Positions 1 through 9,630 of a DNA stretch of 13,365 bases are shown here, piece by piece; positions within the stretch are counted from its first letter, which is position 1, and each line of letters begins with the position of its first letter. Made by a program: the position numbers and the translations under genes. Source of the stretch: Larix sibirica (Eukaryota > Streptophyta > Pinopsida > Pinales > Pinaceae); NCBI GenBank assembly GCA_004151065.3, contig NWUY0300026556.1, positions 29,029 through 42,393 of the forward strand, in the 5' to 3' direction. The notes below the pieces were generated by a model. The model had not been told where the DNA came from, did no database searches, and was given only the letters and a program-made list of their open reading frames with translations.

Positions 1-149
1 AATATATTTATGGTTCAGAATCTTCAGATACGAAATATCATAAATATAACAATAAAGTATTTATTAAAAATACAAAAGTCAGTGTTCAACGACGCAATTT
101 AGTTATTTGTTGGCAGGGATAAAGACAAGCAATCTATTACGTGTTTTTT

Positions 150-314
150 TAGCTGGCCGGCCGGGTTATTACGGAACCGGCTGGTTAGGGGCCGATTAGG
201 GCCGGTTTGGTAATGAACCGGTCCTGAGTCAGAGTTGACCGCCGGTTCGGTGTTCCATTTCACTTGGCCGGTCAAACCGGCCGGTTGCGGTTTGAACCAG
301 ACCGGTTTTCAAAA
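150..314. repeat. CCGG/CCGGTT-rich repeat block
   Basis: This stretch is far more GC-rich than its AT-rich surroundings. It carries about ten CCGG tetramers, in motifs such as GGCCGGCC, AACCGG, CCGGTT and AACCGGCCGGTT. Many are self-complementary or appear in both orientations, so the block could fold on itself. Dense CCGG also means dense CpG and CHG methylation sites. It ends where the minus-strand retroelement reading frame stops matching its family, so it may be a separate insertion or the end of a transposon. I cannot name a family and saw no clear target-site duplication. Confidence 0.6.
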
Positions 315-705
315 CACTGACTGGGACTGCAGAGGGGACATCTTTTTTAGGGTACACATCTAAACTCCATCTGTTCAAATACATTCCCCTGGGACCCATA
401 AAGTAAGTGCCGCTCCTAAAGATGAGATCCTGATCTTCCTCTCTTTCAAAGAGAAACGCATAGTTCCCCAGCCACAAAAATGAAATTGCAGCTCGCCCCT
501 GCTATCAAGGGTTTCCAGTTGTTTGCTCAGTGAGATGCCCATTGCCTTAGGGGAGGGTCATAACCCTGTAAACAATCCCACAAGACCTCACTCATTAAGG
601 GCAATAGCCTTGTTCCTGACTACCTTTGAGGAAAGCTTTACATCCGGAACTGAGGCTAATTTAACAGATATGGAGGCCTGCAAGGGGCAGATTGGGCCGG
701 TTTCA
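315..705 (-). pseudogene. Decayed retroelement ORF with a DUF4283-type domain
   Basis: Read on the minus strand, this is broken coding sequence of a plant retroelement (LINE ORF1 or gag-like). The right-hand part runs in one frame from about 705 down to about 468, interrupted by two TGA stops at 588-590 and 558-560. A one-base frameshift near 465-469, at a short run of C on the plus strand, moves it to the next frame. That frame gives YAFLFEREEDQDLIF, then GTYFMGPRGMYLNRWSLD, then DVPSAVPV. These fit the DUF4283 pattern: a hydrophobic strand, an acidic-DLIF segment, a GP-F-G-LYL-(R/K)W motif and a PSAVPV motif. Homology is lost at about 315, before the zinc knuckle and reverse transcriptase expected in an intact element. 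The family assignment is from pattern memory, not a search. Confidence 0.62.
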
Positions 706-2309
706 GAGAGGCAACCAAAGCATGGAATGCCTCTGTCTCCTGATCAGATAGCCCTCCTGGATCATACTCCAAGGGGGATTCAAGGTGAACTTCCTGCAGC
801 GCACCACTCAGGGTTTCTCAGTGTGGAAAAAGAGCTCCAGAACCAAATGTTTTATGCAGAAATAGTTAATATTGTTTGCTGTTCTGATTTTTCGAAGTAT
901 GCAGTCTCTGCACATATGAATACACAGTCTGGTTTTTGAGTGTTAACAGTCTTCTGTTTTGAGAGGTTTTTTAGGCAGTTTTTGGGGTACCAGCCTAGGG
1001 TTTGATTCGCAGAAGTGCAGATATGTTTATCATGATTTGATAATTTCAGCAACTGTTTGATTGTAGAAGGGAAATTCAAGGATGCGGAAGCCTAGACATA
1101 TTAGTTTATCCCAGCTCTAACCCACTTTAGGTGGCTGACTTTATTCTTAAAGGACTCTGGTTAGATTGATGACTGACATCTATACCTGGATTTTTTCTGT
1201 AATCTGTTGTTATACAAACAAATATTTAGAATAAAATATATTTTATCTTCAGCTTATTCAAAGAAATACAGCCAAGTGAGTGGCTGTATAATATAATGAA
1301 ATTCCTTGTAGATCTCATGATAGTGGAGATATTTAGTATTATTGTAAATAATTTTTCTAGATACAGTGGAACACAGACAAATTCCTAATTTCTAAGCCTT
1401 GAATAGTCTTTGGATGGAGGTCAATTCTCCGATTTAAGGAACTATAAGCATCAATAGAAGCCTGAGATATGCATAAGACCCTGTTTGCTACATTCTTCAA
1501 GCCTTACAAGGTGATACCAAAACTGCAAATACATCTAACTTCTCATTACCATACCTGATAAACATACGCAGTTAGAATTCATTTCTAATTACCCAATGAT
1601 TCATTGGATGTTATGGGCTTATTGTAGCGAGACCCTAGAAGGTAAATTGTAAAATTTTCACATGAATTTCCATGTAATGCATGACTATATATGTGTACAC
1701 CATACCCCCATAGCTTAATTTTTGGTTCTCCATACCGTGTACATGCACCTGTACCTGATGCACCCATTCCTGTGTACCCATGCTACCTTGTTTGCTGCAG
1801 TTGCAGAGATTCCTCTTTCTTATTTTTTGTCTATTGATGCGTTTTTATGCTGCCTGCTGATTTTTTAAGAAATACTAAATATTTTGTACATGCTGCTCAG
1901 AAATATCAAATATGTGATTTGGTGTTTCATTCTTTCTCTGTAATCAGCCAACCGTGACCTCATAAATGTAATGTGGTGTATAGAATGTGTATAATTTTGT
2001 TCAAAATGTCTTCATGCGGGATTATTTCTTACAGATAATCAGTATGATATACTTATCCTTAGATTTCTTTGTTCACTTTATAGATAGTGTTAATTGTGTT
2101 GTTATCTGGATGTTTAACATTGTGTGGATGGAAGATGTGTTTTATATATGTATATGGAATTCTTACAGTCAATAAGGTATTTGTTTATTTTGGGTAATCA
2201 TAGTTAGCATTCAGAAAGCAATGGGTTTGATGTGATAGGGTAAAAGTTATCTAGTGTTCCTAATTTGGGAGGCAGAATATTAATGCAATCATGGTATAAT
2301 GTCAGTCTT
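706..2309. other. AT-rich non-coding stretch, no gene seen
   Basis: About 1.6 kb with no exon I can support. The only open stretches are short and lack codon bias or recognisable motifs. The right part of the retroelement remnant may extend to about 870, but its frame is too broken to follow. This sequence could be intron of the gene whose last exons lie at 2768-3449, because those exons need an upstream partner. Confidence 0.5.
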
Positions 2310-2529
2310 CCTTCAGGGTAGGAATGGAAATGGATGTTTTTATCTTGTTGTTTTTTCTAGGATAATACATGTCTAGCTCGTGGAAAAGCAAATAGTCAAA
2401 ACGATTAGCGTGATTTGAAATATTTTTTTGGGTTCTTATAAAATAATTTTGGAAAACTTAATGAAATTTGCATAATTCATTTTTATTTATTAACTCATTT
2501 GATTGGATCCAGGTCATGTTTCTGATGTG
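2310..2529. repeat. 220-bp tandem duplication, copy 1
   Basis: First of two head-to-tail copies. It starts CCTTCAGGGTAGGAATGG and ends TTTCTGATGTG. The copies share long identical runs, including AATAGTCAAAACGATTA and GAAATTTGCATAATTCATTT. Differences are mostly single bases and small indels. Copy 1 uniquely carries a few extra bases near its end, around GATTGGATCCAGG. Confidence 0.9.
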
Positions 2530-2751
2530 CCTTCACGGTAGGAATGGAAATGGATGTTTTATCTTGTTATTTTTTCTAGGATAATAAATGATAATAAATG
2601 TGTAGCTCGTGGAAGAGTAAATAGTCAAAACGATTACCGTGATTTGAAATATTTTTCTGGGTTATAAAATAATTTTGGAAAACTCAATGAAATTTGCATA
2701 ATTCATTTTTATTTATTAACTCATTTGATGGATGGTCATGTTTCTGATGTG
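2530..2751. repeat. 220-bp tandem duplication, copy 2
   Basis: Second copy, directly abutting the first with no spacer. It starts CCTTCACGGTAGGAATGG and ends TTTCTGATGTG, followed at once by the T-rich tract and acceptor of the exon at 2768. It contains a small internal duplication of ATAATAAATG near 2581. If this is intronic, the duplication lengthened the intron and could have copied branch-point or polypyrimidine sequence. Confidence 0.9.
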
Positions 2752-2767
2752 ATAATATTTTTTGCAG

Positions 2768-3449
2768 CGTGAGCTACTTCACTGCTCACATAATATGCTT
2801 GCCTCTAAAAGGGATTGTGTTGCTTTCTCTGCGGTTTTCCATAGTTCTTTCCTGCCTCCAGATGTCAACTCCCATGTCGAGTTAGCCCCTGGTTCTGCTA
2901 TTACTTTTGTACGTGGAAATGCTAATGAGTATAGAGGTCGAAAAGTTTATGGCGCAGAAAAACATGAGCGGTTAGTTGAATATGCTGTAGAGAGCACTGC
3001 ATCAGGTCAGCTCAGAGACATTTTACCCAGCCAATCAGAGGCAAGCCATCTGACATCTACCATGGATGATATTTTACATGGACGGTTTAATGTAGACAGT
3101 TCTGCAGTTGTGGGTGAGTCTGGACGTGCCAGGAAACCACTTGCATATTCGGCTAATTCTGGTGATGCTGATGATGGAGATGATGCACACAAAAGGCCCA
3201 GGAAGTCCAGGAAGGTGGGTAAATATCATTATCTTTGTCATTTTTTGTAGTTGATTTTTTGGCCAGTACGCTCATATTTGTTTTATGTCCCAGCAGCATG
3301 CCGAAACCCTTCAAAGAGAAGTGGTGATGACACCAACAGAGGCCTCCATGCAAAATCAACGGTTACCAAAGGGATATGCATATGTCCCTGTTGTCTACCT
3401 CGCAAAAGGGAAGACGACCCATCAGGATGTCGGTCCACAAGATACCTGA
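2768..3449 (+). CDS. Unidentified gene, last two coding exons
   Basis: I do not recognise this protein. Exon A (2768-3214) follows a strong acceptor (T-rich tract, then GCAG) and ends AGGAAG before the donor GTGGGT, in phase 0 at both ends. Exon B (3294 or 3297 to 3449) follows TTTTATGTCCCAGCAG, stays in frame and ends in TGA at 3447-3449. Exon A encodes 149 codons beginning RELLHCSHNMLASK. It includes GRKVYGAEKHERLVEYAVES, a mixed-charge segment, then SGDADDGDDAHKRPRKSRK, an acidic/Gly run followed by a basic cluster resembling a nuclear localisation signal. Exon B adds about 50 residues, including RLPKGYAYVPVVYLAKGK. There is no start codon here; upstream exons must lie further 5', possibly outside the window. 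It cannot join the FKBP exons in frame, because exon A ends in phase 0 and the FKBP exon needs phase 1. The two exons and their in-frame junction look real, but a pseudogene fragment is possible. Confidence 0.55.
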
Positions 3450-3626
3450 GCTTTATCTAGGCCTTCATTGTATTATGATTACACTGAGATTCAGTTTCCC
3501 AGTCTCCTGAATCACTTTGCCTGATTGTAATTTGTTTTGTCGACTCAATTTTTCATGTTAATGGTCGGCGCATTCATGGGTGTACAATTATAAGGATTGA
3601 TGTATTACCATGCAGTGGATGAAAAA

Positions 3627-3632
3627 AATAAA
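3627..3632 (+). promoter_or_regulatory. Candidate polyadenylation signal AATAAA
   Basis: A perfect AATAAA lies about 180 bp after the stop codon at 3447-3449 of the unidentified gene. The distance suits a plant 3' UTR, but plant poly(A) signals are loose and the hexamer is common in AT-rich DNA. Confidence 0.25.
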
Positions 3633-5228
3633 GCAGTCCATCTCTCCTATTAGAGATGCTTTTGGGGTTAAGGAAGTTTTGACAAGGAAAGGAGTTGTAT
3701 CTATATTGTGGACAAAAGTTGTACAAATGATGAGTCTTTCCATCATTGTAATTAATACGCTAGGCTTTTGTCTGCCTAGTGGAAGTGCAGTGAGTAACCT
3801 GCATCTTCCATTATTGTAATTTTAACAGAATCAAATTAACAAGAATTACCGATGTATCAGTTCGTGTAAATCTGAGGAGTTGACAATTCTCTCATGATAT
3901 TCCTCCATTTGCTGAGATGCACATCGACAATAACTTTTCTGTGACATTCTCCAATAAGCTTCAATCAGTTGTTTTTCAGGCATATTGAACATTGTCACTA
4001 ATATTCTGGAGACATTTCCATTTTCGTTTGAATACAAGAAATACCTTCAGAGAAAAACGGAAGTTGTTTCCAGGTCTCTAACAGAGATCTTCTCTGTAAA
4101 TGATAGTTAAATCCACTGGGCTGAAAGGCTAAGCGTCCTCCAAGCCAAACCAGACTGAATTTGCAGCTAGCACATATACGTGGTCTCTAATCTCCCCAGC
4201 ATATGACTGATTTGGCAACCTATCCTCTAAACATCAAGCCTAAGTGACACAAACTTCAATTCCAGTATCAAAGGGTGATACCAGACAGTAAGTACAAGGT
4301 CTTTCGACCTTTGAAACCACTAAATTCTTATTTAGAGATTTTTTAACTTTGAGACAAGATTCCCCTAATTTTTGCTTCATTTGGTTGGATTTTTTTACAG
4401 ATTCAGTAAAGATTCAGGTAAAATGGGAGGTGGAAAATGAAGAGAGATGAAGGCATTTGTCTGTAGATTAATATTCTCAAGAGAATCAGGTCATTGGTTA
4501 CTCGATATATATTTGTACCAATGCAAAAGTATGTCCTTCCTTTCTCGATTAATTCCTAATGATCACACGTCAAATGATCCACTGCAATTTGTGGGGGAAA
4601 CATCCTGACTACACATATTCACATCAAAGAGGAACTAGAATTTTCAAAGAGGAAACACGTTAGCTGTAAAATTGTATACTGACTGGAAATTGTTGAAGTA
4701 TAATGCACAGGTATTGACGTGTGTATAATAAACCGAGCTTAGCTTTGGCATGCTGAATTTAGAGTAGTTTTTTCCAAGTTGGCGTTTGCGATGAATATAC
4801 ACAGTGCGTTAAACTTGATTTATCAGTGTCTATATTCTAGTGGTGGGGGAAGTTGATTAACATGCAAAGCTCATGAAGGGAACATGGAAATGCATGGACC
4901 ATGCAATAGTCACAAAGGGGCCGGTTATCTTCAATTCTGACTTTTAAAGAGGCTTCATTTTCTGTTGAGAATAATTTTCCATGTGGCATAAGTTTACAAA
5001 ATGAAATACTATAGCCGCAAGTTTATCTTCACTAAAATTGTGTCTATCGATCCCAAATATTTACATATGCAATTACAACTATTGTTAATGAAGTAGTGAA
5101 CCAGTTGACCAACTGATCAATAAATCAGTATTAGTTGTTGATACGGGGAGTTCATGTTCTTCTCTTATTTCCATAAAGCTTGGTTGATAAATTTTAACGA
5201 GTGCTTTTTATATAGTCCAAATTTATCC

Positions 5229-5342
5229 CAAATTATAATATAAATTGATAGACAGTACTTCTATACCCCTTGGGCTGTACCCATATCTTTAATTAATTTA
5301 TTTCAAATTATAATATAAATTGGTTTTAGACAGTACTTCTAT
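5229..5342. repeat. Short direct repeat pair, about 36 bp
   Basis: The motif CAAATTATAATATAAATTG followed closely by GACAGTACTTCTAT occurs at 5229-5264 and again at 5304-5342. The second copy has a few bases inserted before GACAG. The 39-bp spacer contains CCCCTTGGGCTGTACCC. A similar CCCCTTGGGGCACCCCC string recurs near 5722, so these may be scattered pieces of one old repeat. Confidence 0.7.
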
Positions 5343-6257
5343 TTGGACGTCATCCTAATTTGAGGGAATGAAATCAGAAAAGATATGACTTTAATCATCA
5401 ATGGCCCGATTTTTTTTGTTAAATTCAGTTAGTCGACTTTTTTGATTATTTAAATAATGGTAAAGGGAATTGATATTTTTGTTCTAAAATCTTCTAGTAA
5501 GAATAATTTGGGATTGGTAGAATTATAGAGATCAAATGTTAACATTACTCAATTTGACTGCAGTAAAGTATTAAAGGGTGTTGAATCCATTTGTGCATTA
5601 AAAAACAACAATTTTGTCAATTTGAAAGTGCAATTTCAACCAAGATATCCTCGTTAAATTTTAGTGATGACAAACCGAAAAAAGTCAAATTCATAAATTG
5701 CTTAACCTTGTTCTTTCTATGCCCCTTGGGGCACCCCCTAGCTGTATCCACCACTGCCTTGAGAAAAAAACGATATACACACCTATATCTAGAATAAAAA
5801 AAACAATCTTAATCCTTGATAACACTTGAACACACGCATGAAATTGACTTTTTAGGAACATTGTGATTTTTTTTGAAGAATATTATGAATGTTATATTTT
5901 AAAATATAACTTAGAGATGGAGATGTCTCATTCATGTTAAAATTACATTATTATGTGGTTAAAGAAATTAGTGTAAAGGAAGTATGTGAAAATTAAATAA
6001 AATAAAGTTAAAAATCATAGTATGGATGAATAGATTTAAAATTATTATAAGAATTTATATATGAAATAGTACAATAAGAATTTATATACAAGGGGATCTA
6101 CCAAGCGTTGAGAGGGATCAATTATGTCGAAGTGAAAACCCCTTTTTAGAGTGCAAATGTTGAGGAAGCGTTTTAATTTATCTCATTTGTGATATGTTGT
6201 AAATGTTTTAAATAGCGGACATGCTATTTTTTATAATTTTTTATTATTTTTTAAAAA

Positions 6258-6349
6258 TGACACGTGTCAGCTCCAAGATGAGCACAGAAGGAGTTACACA
6301 TCTGCCCCTTCTGGGCTGTAGAATGCGCCTCTTCGGTGCAATAAATATA
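6258..6349 (+). promoter_or_regulatory. G-box/ABRE palindrome with downstream TATA-like box
   Basis: TGACACGTGTCA at 6258-6269 is a perfect 12-bp palindrome centred on CACGTG, the plant G-box bound by bZIP and bHLH factors; ACACGTGTC also matches abscisic-acid response elements. A 7-bp inverted repeat follows (CAGAAGG at 6285-6291, CCTTCTG at 6307-6313), then a TATA-like ATAAATATA at 6341-6349. No convincing coding exon lies downstream, so this could be a retroelement LTR promoter remnant or chance. Confidence 0.3.
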
Positions 6350-6736
6350 CATCATGTGTGGGGGATTGCTTTTGAGCCTTGAATGGATTTTGATCGACTT
6401 CATTATTTTTTATGTGCATAATATGCAAAGTGTGTGGGTGAGCTTCTTACCCCAAGACCATCTGCTGTCCCCTAAAGAGAGAGAACCTATCTCTAAAAAG
6501 AAAGAATGCGTCCATTAAGGGAAGAGAAGGATGCTTCAAACATGTCAATGCCTTATTGGAGAAAACAAGAGTTCCTTCCCTCCTTATAAATGCTTATTGT
6601 TTTTTCATCAATTCCTTGAGTGACAAGACTTATCACTTCTTTCTACTTAACAGAGTGTTAAAGTCTCCCTGTTAAATATTTTTTTTTGTAAGTAGGCAGT
6701 TCCGTCTATTATTAGTAAAGTACAAAAACTACAATG

Positions 6737-6790
6737 ACAGGCTCAGTTTGACCCTCCAGAGGGTGGAAAACAGACCAGTCCCGAGCCTGT
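6737..6790. repeat. Nested inverted repeat (hairpin)
   Basis: ACAGGCTC at 6737-6744 pairs perfectly with GAGCCTGT at 6783-6790. Inside the loop, CCCTC at 6752-6756 pairs with GAGGG at 6759-6763 across two bases. The inner loop is too small to close fully as RNA without opening a pair. No T-run follows and no function is evident. Confidence 0.5.
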
Positions 6791-6919
6791 TTCAAAAAGA
6801 AAATGTATATTTATCCCAGGTCCCAACAAAAATCCATATAGTTGTCTTCTTAAACACTGAAATAAAATACTGTCTGAGTGCTGGAGTAGTAATAAAAAGA
6901 TTGAACATATTGAAACTTT

Positions 6920-7520
6920 AACTATAACTAGTCCTAGGAACAACTGTATGAAAAGACTGAAGCTGAGACATCATTTGCGAGGAACCTCTGAGTGTTCTTC
7001 ATTCGACTCCTCAATAATCTGAGGGGCTGCGGAGTGCTGCTAGCAGGAGGTTGTTTTACTTCGACTTCGACCCCCAGATGCCAAGCAACAATGTCAAGCT
7101 TGGCGTCCATAAACTTGACCTTGAACCGCAGTCGTTTGAGAGTTGCCAAGACCTCTTTTAACTTAGTTAGCCATTGCTTTGTCTTTGTCCGCCAGCATCA
7201 GACCCAGTAGGGATTTCATGGTCCAGTATAAGTTTAAAGATCGGTGAATCGGTGATAGAGTGCCATACGGGATTTGGGTGTTCCTAGGGTCGAGGACCCA
7301 GTCTGCTAGGGTCTCATAATTCTTATCAAACTGAAAGACTGCGTGCTGAGCATGAATCGCTTTCTCTGCTTCAGCCAACTCTGTTTTGATCTTTGGAGGG
7401 TGTGCCTTTGGTAGAATTTGGTTGCTGCAACAGCCCTCTGCATTTCCTTGGTAAGAACAGGGGCCAGGGCAGGGGCGTCTTCCTGAGTTGCCTCTGCAAG
7501 AGGCGCCTTATCCTTCCTAT
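6920..7520 (-). pseudogene. Decayed minus-strand ORF, possibly gag-like
   Basis: Two consecutive minus-strand open stretches in different frames read like one broken protein. Positions 7378 to 7163 begin MAEAEKAIHAQHAVFQFDKN and contain TLADWVLDPRNTQIPYG. About 7170 to 6934 contain LKEVLATLKRLRFKVKFMDA, then a Pro-rich tail (QPPASSTPQPLRLLRS). The frame change falls near 7160-7170, where the first frame hits TAA. A third frame upstream, near 7500-7430, reads TQEDAPALAPVLTKEMQRA. Charged, helix-rich sequence with a Pro-rich tail resembles a retroelement capsid or gag precursor, but I see no zinc knuckle, protease or reverse transcriptase. The identity is a guess; the frameshifted coding character is better supported. 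Confidence 0.4.
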
Positions 7521-7620
7521 CAGGGTCCTCACCTCATCTCAGCACGCACCCTAAGCTCCGGTGCCAAAATACAGTGCTCAATCGTAAGAGCCGAGAGTCC
7601 TAAGTTGTGGCCGCTCAACA

Positions 7621-8614
7621 CCAGAGAAGCTGAGCTCCAAATTGAACCTGGATCCCGCAACAACATTTGGAGAATTAAGCCCAGCTACCACCCTTTTGTA
7701 CCTGCTCACTCGATGTAAGGTGCCATAATGGACATAACGCCCCCGTATTGAGAACAAGCTTGAACCCAAGCGCAGATCGCGTGGAGGTACCCTCCGTCCG
7801 TGCTAACAAATCTCGGCATGATGCCAAAACCATCACTGTATACTGCTTCCCTCGTCATCAGGTTAAATGCATGGTCGATGCTCCTGCAAACCTCTGTTGT
7901 CTTGGAAGCTGCATCTCCTGAGATGGCAGGCTCTCCCTCCACGCGTATGATGTGCAGCCGCGGTGGGGAGTCTCCCTGTTATATTAGATTGGATGTACAA
8001 ATTAAAGGTAAGCCTAATATTTAGTGAAGCAAGTTGTAGTCAAATGGTTAAATGAACACTTTCAGTGCTCAGTCTTGGGTTCAAGGACTCCACCCCACCA
8101 AAGACATGTTACTGCATTTATGTGGCTGATAAAGTTAACTTACGTATCCTATACTTGGTGGAGTCCCTGGAGACCTGGACAGCCTATGGAAGCGGTGTAA
8201 CTCCATGAATGAGGCCTGATTCAAATCCTGGGTGAATTTGATGAAAATGAAATCCCATGGTCATGGCATCATAGCTGGAGAAGTCCAATTTAGGGCCTAT
8301 TTATATTACCAACAAAAGAAAAGTAAGCCTAAGGATATAATCTTTAGGTGCTTATCTTTTTTGAATTCTTGATAGCTGTTCAAATGTGTTCTAACTGCCC
8401 TGTGGCATGACAAATTCATAAGATGGATGTATTATTGGAAATATAACTGCTCTGTGTACGTTGTCAACAAATATGACAATTAGATTGTGAATGAAGTTAA
8501 CTACTTTTTTTCTTTGTTAGAATACAAATTGTCCCACCCTCAAGCCTGTAAATGAGAATGAGATTGCTGGTACCTTGCCAGGCCAATCAACAATTGGCTC
8601 ATGAAGAGCCCCGA
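7621..8614. repeat. 1-kb tandem duplication, copy A (994 bp)
   Basis: Begins CCAGAGAAGCTGAGCTCCAA and ends GAAGAGCCCCGA, directly before copy B. It contains, in order: a block open on the minus strand (about 7706-7942, with HAFNLMTREAVYSDGFGIMP); a segment around TATTAGATTGGATGTACAAA; a tRNA-like region near 8030-8092; and a conserved tail with GTACGTTGTCAACAAATATG. The mixed content suggests a composite of old mobile-element pieces copied as one unit. The unit ends are not TG...CA, so it is not simply an LTR. Confidence 0.88.
8031..8095 (+). mobile_element. tRNA-like (SINE-type) promoter boxes in copy A
   Basis: TAGTCAAATGGTTA at 8038-8051 resembles a Pol III A box. GGTTCAAGGACTCC at 8078-8091 resembles a B box (consensus GGTTCRANNCC) with extra bases. 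The spacing of about 40 bp is normal for a tRNA or SINE head. A second B-box-like GATTCAAATCC follows near 8218. Copy B has the same A box (about 9032-9045), but its B box is disrupted to GGTTCAGGGACAACTTC. No tRNA cloverleaf closes, so a degenerate SINE head is more likely than a tRNA gene. Confidence 0.35.
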
Positions 8615-9630
8615 CCAGAGAAGCCGAGCTCCAAATTGAATCTTGGATCAAGCAACAACATTTGGAGAATTTAACCCAGCCACCACCCTTTTGAACCTGC
8701 TCAGTCGACGTAAGGTGCCATAATGGACATAATGCCCCCATATTGAGAACCAGCTTGAGCCCAAGCGCAGATTGTGTGGAGGTACCCTCCGCCTGTGCTA
8801 TCCAATCTTGGCATGGTGCCAAAACATCACTGTATCCTGCTTCCCTCATCATCAGGTTAAATGCATGGTTGATGCTCCTGCAAACCCATCTGTTGTCTCG
8901 GAAGCTGCACCTCCTGAGCTGGCAGGCTCTCCGTCCACGCGTATGATGGGCACCCGCAGTGGGGAGTCTCCCTGTTATATTAGATTGGATGTACAAATTA
9001 AAAGTAAGCATAATATTTAGTGAAGCAAGTTGTAGTTAAATGGTTAAATGAAAAGTAAAACGCTTTCAGTGCTCAGTCTTGGGTTCAGGGACAACTTCAC
9101 CCCACCAAAGACATGTTACTGCATTTATGTGGCTGACAAAGTTAACTTCCATATCCTATACTTGGTGGAGTCCCTGGAGACCTGGACATCCGACAGCCCA
9201 TGGAAGCGGTGTAACTCCATGGATGAGGCCTGATTCAAATCCTGGGTGAATTTGATGAAAAAAAACCCCATGGTCATGGCATCATAGCTGGAGATAGAGT
9301 CCAATTTAGGGCCTATTTATTACCAACAAAAGAAAAGTAAGCCTAACGTTATAATCCTTAGGTGCTTACCTTTTTTGAATTCTTGATAGCTGTTCAAATG
9401 TGTTCTAACTGCCCTGTGACATGGCAAATTCATAAGATGGATGTATTATTGGAAATATAACTGCTCTGTGTACGTTGTCAACAAATATGACAGTTAGATT
9501 GTGATTGAAGTTAACTATTTTTTTTTTCTTTGTTGGAATACAAATCGTCCCACCCTCAAGCCTGTAAGCAGGAATGAGATTGCTGTTACCTTGCCAGCCC
9601 AATCACCAATTGGCTCACGAAGAGCCCCGA
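8615..9630. repeat. 1-kb tandem duplication, copy B (1016 bp)
   Basis: Begins CCAGAGAAGCCGAGCTCCAA and ends AGAGCCCCGA, matching copy A throughout with scattered substitutions and small indels. It has an insertion of about 16 bases near 9050 (GTAAAACG region) inside the tRNA-like part. The 164-codon minus-strand opening at 8517-9011 crosses the junction between the copies, and its frame differs from the copy A opening. It is therefore accidental rather than a gene. A partial third start follows: AATTGGCTCACAAAGAGC at 9636-9653 repeats AATTGGCTCACGAAGAGC at 9609-9626. Confidence 0.88.

Larger units (their letters stand above)
3450..6256. other. Intergenic or intronic DNA, no gene seen
   Basis: About 2.8 kb with no supported coding exon. 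The start is probably the 3' UTR of the preceding gene. I looked for exons of the nucleoplasmin-like N-terminus of an FKBP53 protein, such as an Asp/Glu-rich run or a Phe-Trp-Gly start, and found none. From about 5200 to 6240 the DNA is very AT-rich with short repeats. One is a direct repeat of AAGAATTTATATA near 6050-6090. Confidence 0.5.

Noticed and set aside
484-939. Plus-strand open frame of about 150 codons with a possible acceptor at 490-491
   Set aside because: It lies antisense to the DUF4283-type retroelement remnant, whose minus-strand translation is more convincing. The proposed acceptor has no pyrimidine tract and the proposed donor (GTTAAT) is weak.
3613-3819. Possible exon after CATGCAG, reading MKKIKQSISPIRDAFGVKEV
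   Set aside because: It follows the stop codon of the upstream gene, has no good donor, loses protein character after about 40 codons and overlaps the likely polyadenylation region.
8517-9011. 164-codon minus-strand open frame
   Set aside because: It crosses the junction of the two 1-kb repeats, and the equivalent frame in the other copy is not open, so it is a chance product of the duplication.
7621-9630. Pair of LTRs flanking a lost interior
   Set aside because: The copies abut directly, lack TG...CA ends and primer-binding sites, and contain coding-like and tRNA-like sequence.
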